Under the pieces are notes generated by a model. That model was not told the DNA's origin. It saw only the letters and a list, made by a program, of their open reading frames with translations, and made no database searches. A DNA stretch of 9,691 nucleotides from Candidatus Woesearchaeota archaeon (GTDB lineage: Archaea > Nanobdellota > Nanobdellia > Woesearchaeales > JACQSR01), in NCBI GenBank assembly GCA_023255615.1, contig JAHFLI010000035.1, forward strand, positions 1-9,691. Direction: 5' to 3'. This document shows, one piece after another, positions 5,579 through 9,691 of the stretch. Numbering within the stretch: position 1 is the first letter of the stretch; each line of letters starts with the position of its first letter. A program made the translations under genes and the position numbers.

Positions 5579-6274
5579 TTACATTTCTACGACTTTTTTG
5601 GGATAGACAACGACACCTTTAGGGGTAATGTCCATAGCAATTGTTTTCGGAGATATTTTTGTGCCTCTCATCTTCAATACCTCTAATGCACGAACACGAA
5701 CACCTTTCTTTTTGGCATGATACAACATGATGATGCCATCAACTTCAAATTCAACTGCAGCAGAAATCGTGTGACCATCGCGCGATTCATCCTGAGAGGT
5801 CATAATTCCTGTGCAATTCCATTTATCAATGAGTTCAAAGAGAGTAAGATCAGCTTCTTTTTTCTCCAGTTCATCTTCATAGAGAAGGGTAAAGGATGTA
5901 ATTGAATCAATAACAATTCTTCGTGCTTTTATTTTTTCAATAATGGATTCAACAATTCCCCCTCCTTCAGTCAAAATCTTCTTTACTTGCTCTGGGGTGT
6001 ATTCCAAGAAGACAAATTTTCCTGTTTTCTCAAATTTTTCAAGATCCCAGCCAAATTCGGCCATATCTTCATAGAATTTTTTCTTTTTCTCTTCGAAGGT
6101 AATATAAATGGCTGGCTCATTTTTTTTGAGCCCGTCAACGAGAAACTGCATCGCAAAAATTGATTTTCCGCATCCTGCCCCGCCCGCAATAAGGTTAATG
6201 CTGTTTCTCTTAAAACCGCCTTCAAGTAAAGAATCTAATCCAGGAATTCCGGTTGAGATCCGTTGAATAGCCAT
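5579..6274 (-). CDS. KaiC/RAD55/GvpD-like RecA-superfamily ATPase
   Basis: This 231-residue single-domain ATPase begins with the characteristic KaiC-like entry RISTGIPGLDSLLEGGF (5-21). It has Walker A GGAGCGKS (31-38, Lys37), the double glutamate typical of KaiC domains (ITFEE, Glu61-Glu62), and Walker B RIVIDSIT (119-126, Asp123). A late MRGTK segment precedes the C-terminal strands. KaiC proper has two such domains; this has one, as in many archaeal RAD55/GvpD-like proteins, whose roles range from recombination-related to signalling functions and are mostly unassigned. The Walker A cysteine (GCGKS) is unusual but tolerated. The ATG at 6274 is supported by a TATA box 26 nt upstream. It is convergent with the 37-residue gene and codirectional with the phosphoesterase, from which it has an independent promoter. 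Confidence 0.9.
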   Translation of the reverse strand: MAIQRISTGIPGLDSLLEGGFKRNSINLIAGGAGCGKSIFAMQFLVDGLKKNEPAIYITFEEKKKKFYEDMAEFGWDLEKFEKTGKFVFLEYTPEQVKKILTEGGGIVESIIEKIKARRIVIDSITSFTLLYEDELEKKEADLTLFELIDKWNCTGIMTSQDESRDGHTISAAVEFEVDGIIMLYHAKKKGVRVRALEVLKMRGTKISPKTIAMDITPKGVVVYPKKVVEM

Positions 6275-6295
6275 AGCGTCAGTGCAGAGGTGGTC

Positions 6296-6303
6296 TATTT
6301 AAA
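6296..6303 (-). promoter_or_regulatory. TATA box for the KaiC-like gene
   Basis: On the minus strand this reads TTTAAATA, a near-consensus archaeal TATA box, centred about 26 nt before the ATG at 6274. There is no clear Shine-Dalgarno at the start, so a leaderless transcript is predicted. Confidence 0.65.
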
Positions 6304-6308
6304 TTTTA

Positions 6309-6929
6309 TTATAATTCAATTGTTTTGCCGCGCTTGCCGACATTGATCACTTTCGTTTTTCCAATCATTTCTTCAATACCTTCCGCTTCGTGGACATGAG
6401 AACAGAGTAAGATGTCGGGCTTAAATCGCTCCATTGCTTTTCTTACGCCATCAGATCCAGGAAGAAATTTCGTAAACCGTTCCATTAATGATCCAGAAGG
6501 ATGTACATGAGTGACCATGATTTTTGTCTTTGCGTCTTTGATTCGGTCATAGCCTTTTTTGATGAGATTATAAATTTCCTCCTCGCTGAGCTGAAAGAGT
6601 CCAATGTTTGCGCCGCCGCAGCCAAAAAACCCAATATCGCCGCATTTGATCGAATAGCCATGAAGATTTGTTGCCCCATATAATTCTGCCAGAAAGTCAG
6701 CAGTCGCAACGGTTTCATGATTACCGGGAATGAGAAGAATTTTCTTTTGCTTGTTTACAAAGGGACCAATAATGCCCGTCGTTGATTTCTCTGCATAGGT
6801 GAGATCACCGCAGAGTACTACTAAATCAACATTATCTTTTTCTGCCTGGTTGGCTAATCGCTTGGCCAAAGAGGTATCTCCATGAATGTCTCCTGCAGCC
6901 AGAATCTTCAGCGATTTCTTTTGAGTCAT
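6309..6929 (-). CDS. Calcineurin-like metallophosphoesterase
   Basis: This 206-residue protein carries the full set of metallophosphoesterase motifs: GDIHG (13-17, Asp14 and His16), GDLT (41-44, Asp42), GNHE (69-72, Asn70 and His71), THVHP (140-144) and SHVHE (177-181). These residues normally coordinate two metal ions and position the phosphate ester. The compact size resembles the archaeal and YfcE-like small phosphodiesterases; the true substrate is not predictable. An in-frame TTG at 6941 would add four residues, but the ATG at 6929 is preferred because a TATA box sits 26 nt ahead of it and the catalytic strand starts soon after. Its stop lies 34 nt from the ATG of the KaiC-like gene; that spacer holds the latter's promoter. 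Confidence 0.92.
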   Translation of the reverse strand: MTQKKSLKILAAGDIHGDTSLAKRLANQAEKDNVDLVVLCGDLTYAEKSTTGIIGPFVNKQKKILLIPGNHETVATADFLAELYGATNLHGYSIKCGDIGFFGCGGANIGLFQLSEEEIYNLIKKGYDRIKDAKTKIMVTHVHPSGSLMERFTKFLPGSDGVRKAMERFKPDILLCSHVHEAEGIEEMIGKTKVINVGKRGKTIEL

Positions 6930-6951
6930 AGAATTATGCAAGAAGGGAGAC

Positions 6952-6960
6952 TATTAAAAA
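6952..6960 (-). promoter_or_regulatory. TATA box for the phosphoesterase gene
   Basis: On the minus strand this reads TTTTTAATA, centred about 26 nt before the ATG at 6929. It sits right after the stop codon of the TsaC-like gene, so the phosphoesterase can be transcribed on its own, and it favours ATG 6929 over the TTG at 6941. Confidence 0.55.
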
Positions 6961-7524
6961 TTATCGCTTTATTTCTTTTACGTCGTTCTGACTCAAATCA
7001 ATTAACGTAGAAGGTGTTCCTTTCTTTTCTCCCTCATAAATAATAAAGTCAATCTGAGATTGTATTTCAGGGGAAAGGGTTTCAAGTGATGTCATGAATG
7101 GTTCTCCATGAATATTTGCGGATGTTGTTACAATAGGGAAGGATAATTCTCGAATGATTGATGAGAACCAATGATCGGGGATTCTTACTCCGAGAGTTTT
7201 GCCGTTTGAAACATTGGGGGCTACGGCATGGATATTTTTTAAGGGAAGGATAAGCGTATACGGACCAGGAAGTTTGTCCAACCATTTTTCATCAGCAATA
7301 AGGCAATTGTTTTTGATCCACTCTTTGGAGGGTGCAATAACCGAGAATGGTGTCGTTATTCGTTTTTTGATCTCGCGGATTTTTTTTACCGCAGTAAATT
7401 CTGTTGCATTACAGCCAATTCCATAAATAGTGTCCGTCGGATATATGAAGACTTTATTGTTTTTAATCCATTGGAGGATTTCATCTTTTCTTTTTTGTAT
7501 TTCTTCTTTCGAAAGGATCTCCAT
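6961..7524 (-). CDS. TsaC/Sua5-type threonylcarbamoyl-AMP synthase (YrdC domain)
   Basis: The 187-residue protein is essentially one YrdC domain. Visible motifs are FIYPTDTIYGIGCNA (26-40), the KKR motif with ITTPFSVIA after it (53-63), LPGPYTLILPL, GVRIPDH, VTTSANIHGEP and GTPSTLIDL. In the family these residues bind threonine, bicarbonate and ATP and make threonylcarbamoyl-AMP, the first step of t6A37 tRNA modification. The length is that of bacterial TsaC/YrdC; the extra C-terminal Sua5 domain found in many archaeal proteins (about 340 residues) is absent. The ATG at 7524 is supported by a TATA box 25 nt upstream, giving a leaderless start. It is transcribed divergently from the thiamine cluster. 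Confidence 0.9.
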   Translation of the reverse strand: MEILSKEEIQKRKDEILQWIKNNKVFIYPTDTIYGIGCNATEFTAVKKIREIKKRITTPFSVIAPSKEWIKNNCLIADEKWLDKLPGPYTLILPLKNIHAVAPNVSNGKTLGVRIPDHWFSSIIRELSFPIVTTSANIHGEPFMTSLETLSPEIQSQIDFIIYEGEKKGTPSTLIDLSQNDVKEIKR

Positions 7525-7543
7525 AAGGCGAGGATAAGAAGAT

Positions 7544-7554
7544 CCTATAAATAG
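7544..7554 (-). promoter_or_regulatory. TATA box for the TsaC-like gene
   Basis: The minus strand reads CTATTTATAGG, with the TTTATA core centred about 25 nt before the ATG at 7524. This is the best-formed promoter of the minus-strand cluster. Confidence 0.7.
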
Positions 7555-7595
7555 ATTAGGATTTAGATGGTAGAGGATACAAACTTTTTTAAACT

Positions 7596-7606
7596 TTGTA
7601 AATATT
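7596..7606 (+). promoter_or_regulatory. Candidate TATA region for the thi operon
   Basis: TTTGTAAATAT is the most TATA-like element ahead of the + strand thiR-like gene and would start transcription near 7625-7630. The whole spacer is AT-rich (another TTTTTTAAA lies at 7585-7593), so the exact box is uncertain. The inverted repeats at 7610-7638 would cover the transcription start. Confidence 0.35.
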
Positions 7607-7609
7607 CAT

Positions 7610-7638
7610 AAGTTATTGAATAATATAACTTGGTTATA
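7610..7638. promoter_or_regulatory. Putative ThiR operator: three GTTAT half-sites
   Basis: Two perfect inverted repeats share an arm. AAGTTAT (7610-7616) and ATAACTT (7625-7631) are separated by 8 nt; TATAAC (7624-7629) and GTTATA (7633-7638) are separated by 3 nt. This gives half-sites GTTAT, ATAAC and GTTAT, with the two direct copies 21 nt apart, about two turns of the helix. The cluster ends 2 nt before the regulator's ATG, a natural place for autorepression by an HTH protein. Binding by ThiR is inferred from position only. Confidence 0.45.
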
Positions 7639-7640
7639 CT

Positions 7641-8453
7641 ATGCTAACACCTTTTTCAGTGCTCGAGGATGAATTTTTTCCGATCGTTCAGTCTGAGGTA
7701 GCGCGGCGTCTTCTTCATCACGAAAAAACTCAGCGTGAAATTTCAATGTACTTGGGAGTGACTCAAGCGATGATCAGTAAGTATGCGAATCAGTCCATGC
7801 CCAAAAATGAATGGAATCACCACGCACAGTATTTTGCCGATAAGATTACTGCGCTAATTCTTGCCGGAGCATCTCGCGAAGAGGTGCTAAGGACGACAAG
7901 CGCTCTTTGTATTTCTTTTCTTGAGGAGGGGCGATTTGAACCGCTCCCGAAGAAGCTCGGTTTTTCTGGTCCCATGATTTTTTCCCGATTGCATTCAACC
8001 GAAAGAGAAGATGTCATGAGAACGCTTCGGCATTCCGTTACTCTTCTTGAACAAAAAGATCTGTCTCAGATTTTTCCACAAGTGAGGATGAACATTGCGA
8101 TGATCACCGAGAAAGGAACCTCGGTTCACGACGTGGCGTCATTTCCTGGACGTTTAAGTCTTATCCACGGAATTATTCGTTCCATTGAAGATCCTGAATT
8201 TGGAGCATCCCATCATCTTTCTCAGATTTTACTAGACGCACGAAAGAAAAATGAGTCGATCAGAGCAGTCGCGAACATAAAGTATCAGAAAGGAATCGAG
8301 CAGCATCTTCGTAAGCAACGACTTTCGCTTTCTTCTGTTGTGGGGCAGAGTGATTGTTTTATTGATCATGGTGGGTTCGGTATTGAACCGCAAGTCTATG
8401 TTCTCGGGAGCGACGCTGTCGATGTGGTAAAAAAGATAGTGAGGCTGTTATGA
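7641..8453 (+). CDS. thiR: HTH-ThiN transcriptional regulator of thiamine genes (ThiR-type)
   Basis: This 270-residue protein has an N-terminal helix-turn-helix (about 20-50; TQREISMYLGVTQAMISKYAN carries the turn) and a ThiN domain from about residue 115. ThiN signatures are FPQVRMNIAMI (145-155), DVASFPGRLSL (164-174), PEFGASHHLSQILLDA (185-200) and RAVANIKY. In ThiDN fusions the ThiN domain makes thiamine phosphate; in archaeal HTH-ThiN regulators it is believed to serve as the ligand-sensing part that controls thiamine synthesis and uptake genes. No ThiD kinase is attached here, and the HTH fusion plus the thi neighbours favour the regulator reading. The stop overlaps the next ATG (ATGA), so regulator and ThiF are translationally coupled. 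Inverted repeats just upstream suggest autoregulation. Confidence 0.85.
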   Translation: MLTPFSVLEDEFFPIVQSEVARRLLHHEKTQREISMYLGVTQAMISKYANQSMPKNEWNHHAQYFADKITALILAGASREEVLRTTSALCISFLEEGRFEPLPKKLGFSGPMIFSRLHSTEREDVMRTLRHSVTLLEQKDLSQIFPQVRMNIAMITEKGTSVHDVASFPGRLSLIHGIIRSIEDPEFGASHHLSQILLDARKKNESIRAVANIKYQKGIEQHLRKQRLSLSSVVGQSDCFIDHGGFGIEPQVYVLGSDAVDVVKKIVRLL

Positions 8454-9388
8454 ATTATTCTCGACAAGAACTCTATTGGGGAAAAAAGAATCAAACAACG
8501 ATTCAGAAGGCAACAGTTACTATTGTCGGTGTTGGAGCACTCGGAACATTCTCAGCCGAATTATTGTGTCGAACCGGGGTCAGAAAATTGATCATTATTG
8601 ACCGCGATCGTATTGAAGAGTCAAATCTGCAGCGTCAGATTTTATATGATCATGATGATGTTGGAAAATGGAAAGCTGAGGTTGCTGCAGAAAAGATGAA
8701 GAAGAGCAATCCAAACGTACAGATTGAATTTCATATTACTGATCTGAATCATCACAATAGTTCTCTCTTGAACGGAATTATTCTTGATTGTACTGATAAT
8801 CTCTCTACCCGACGATTAATCAATGAGTATTGCAAAAAAAATAAAATGCCCTGGATATACAGTGCATGCATCCGCGATTATGGAAACGTAATGTCGATTC
8901 TTCCGCAGGGACCATGTTTTAATTGTGTTTTCGGAGATGCGGAGACTAATGAAACGTGTGACACAGTTGGGATTGTCAACACCGCTGTTGGAGTTATTGC
9001 CAGCATGGCCGTTACCGAAGTGATTAAAATCATTATCGGCAAAAGCGACTCAATCCTGCTGAGTTATAATGTCTGGTCCCATTCATTTTCTCAGATCACT
9101 CCAAAAAAGAATGACGCATGCAGCGTGTGCAATGGAAAGTATGAGTATTTGTCTGGTAAATATGCGCAGAAAATAATCACCTATTGTGGAAGCAATCAAT
9201 ATCAATTTCGTCTTCCTCGATTTGATTATAACGAGGTATTACGAAAATTTTCATCGTATAATATAAAAAAAGGTCCGAGTTATTTTTTTGTTGATTCTCT
9301 CGCGATATTCAATGATGGTCGAGTAGTGGTGAAGGCAGAAAATGAACAACGTGCAAAAGCAATTCTCTCCAAATTCTTTGGTCTTTGA
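8450..9388 (+). CDS. thiF: ThiF/MoeB/HesA-family E1-like adenylyltransferase
   Basis: This 312-residue protein has a nucleotide-binding GVGALG (27-32), Asp51, the SNLQRQ motif (58-63, Arg62), Lys75 and DCTDN (113-117, Asp116). Two zinc-type cysteine pairs follow (Cys156/Cys159 and Cys224/Cys227), with Cys170 in ETCDTVGI between them and a TEVIK helix. These are the residues needed to adenylate the C-terminal Gly-Gly of a sulfur carrier. The last 80 residues form an extra domain (YCGSNQYQF ... IFNDGRVVVKA ... FFGL) that I recognise as a C-terminal extension common in this family, not a rhodanese domain. ThiF versus MoeB is not separable by motif alone; the operon with ThiR and ThiO makes ThiF, acting on ThiS, the better choice. 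No ThiS gene is visible in the window. Confidence 0.85.
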   Translation: MNYSRQELYWGKKNQTTIQKATVTIVGVGALGTFSAELLCRTGVRKLIIIDRDRIEESNLQRQILYDHDDVGKWKAEVAAEKMKKSNPNVQIEFHITDLNHHNSSLLNGIILDCTDNLSTRRLINEYCKKNKMPWIYSACIRDYGNVMSILPQGPCFNCVFGDAETNETCDTVGIVNTAVGVIASMAVTEVIKIIIGKSDSILLSYNVWSHSFSQITPKKNDACSVCNGKYEYLSGKYAQKIITYCGSNQYQFRLPRFDYNEVLRKFSSYNIKKGPSYFFVDSLAIFNDGRVVVKAENEQRAKAILSKFFGL

Positions 9389-9691
9389 CATTGCTGTTAT
9401 TGGTGGCGGTGTTATTGGCCTTTCCATAGCGTATGCTCTCTCAAAATCAAAAAAGAGAATTGTGGTATTAGAAAAGAATATCATTGGTGGAGAGGCGAGT
9501 TGGGCAGCTGCAGGTATGTTGCGTCCAGTAGCTGAAAGTTCACATCCTGAATTTTTATCGTTGTGTTTAGCAAGTAAATCTCTCTATCCAGAGTTTATTC
9601 GTCAGCTTGAGTCAGAAACTGGAATAGATATTGAGTATACTACTTCAGGAGGAATTCTGCTTGCGTTTTCTGAGGAAGAAATGAATGATCT
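9342..9691 (+). CDS. thiO: Glycine oxidase ThiO-like FAD-dependent oxidoreductase (3' truncated by window)
   Basis: The first 116 residues are visible. A Rossmann FAD site, DIAVIGGGVIGLSIAYAL (16-33), is followed by the FAD-ribose acidic residue in VVLEKN (Glu44). GGEASWAAAGML (49-60) is the most diagnostic ThiO/glycine-oxidase motif, and TTSGGILLAFSEEE follows further on. ThiO converts glycine to dehydroglycine (iminoacetate) using oxygen, feeding thiazole formation by ThiG with sulfur from ThiS, the carrier loaded by ThiF. The ATG at 9342 overlaps the end of thiF by 47 nt; in-frame GTG 9351 and TTG 9378 would shorten the overlap, and TTG 9378 would start just before the FAD fold, so the start is uncertain. 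The rest of the gene lies past the window. Confidence 0.85.
   Translation, partial: MNNVQKQFSPNSLVFDIAVIGGGVIGLSIAYALSKSKKRIVVLEKNIIGGEASWAAAGMLRPVAESSHPEFLSLCLASKSLYPEFIRQLESETGIDIEYTTSGGILLAFSEEEMND

Noticed and set aside
6930..6941. TTG start at 6941 for the phosphoesterase
   Set aside because: ATG 6929 sits at the leaderless distance from a TATA box and the extra four residues add nothing to the fold.
7641..8453. ThiN domain as an active thiamine-phosphate synthase
   Set aside because: No ThiD partner is fused, an HTH is present, and the gene heads a thi operon behind an operator-like element; the regulatory reading is stronger, though residual catalysis cannot be excluded by eye.
1..9691. 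CRISPR array, prophage, toxin-antitoxin or other defence island
   Set aside because: No regularly spaced long repeats, integrase, phage structural genes or defence-family motifs were seen on either strand.

Overview
The window is archaeal. The clearest marker is a two-AAA-domain Cdc48/VCP (VAT-type) unfoldase. Other archaeal signs are a RAD55/KaiC-like ATPase, an HTH-ThiN (ThiR-type) regulator, and start regions in which a TATA-like box lies about 25-27 nt upstream of the ATG, as expected for leaderless archaeal mRNAs. No rRNA or marker tree is available; a DPANN-type or related uncultured lineage is only a guess from the gene style and the AT-rich sequence.

Layout. (1) 1-1008, + strand: a tight three-gene operon with the tail of a TfoX-N-like protein, an SRPBCC/START-like protein and a second TfoX-N protein. 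(2) 1009-1259: an AT-rich spacer with T tracts, an imperfect hairpin, a possible small RNA, and the promoter and Shine-Dalgarno of the next gene. (3) 1260-1679: a small conserved-looking protein of unknown function. (4) 1715-5395: cdc48, interrupted in its D1 ATPase domain by an in-frame 468-residue intein with LAGLIDADG endonuclease motifs. (5) 5396-5578: a short spacer with a threefold 9-bp repeat and a likely 37-residue leaderless mini-gene. (6) 5579-7524, - strand: a KaiC/RAD55-like ATPase, a calcineurin-like phosphoesterase and a TsaC/Sua5-type protein (t6A tRNA modification). Each has its own TATA box and leaderless start. (7) 7525-7640: a divergent control region rich in inverted repeats. 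(8) 7641-9691, + strand: an overlapping thiamine cluster, thiR-like regulator, thiF-like adenylyltransferase, and thiO-like glycine oxidase (cut by the window end).

How the genes fit together. The thiamine genes read as an autoregulated operon. The ThiN domain of the regulator should sense a thiamine phosphate, while ThiF (sulfur-carrier activation) and ThiO (glycine oxidation to dehydroglycine) serve the bacterial-type thiazole branch. That is notable because many archaea use Thi4 instead. Cdc48 supplies protein unfolding, probably with the proteasome.

The most unusual signals are: the Cdc48 intein, which has Gln where the near-invariant block B His should be and no block F His; its sharply different arginine codon use; the half-site cluster in front of thiR; and the leaderless start architecture, which also settles some start codons.
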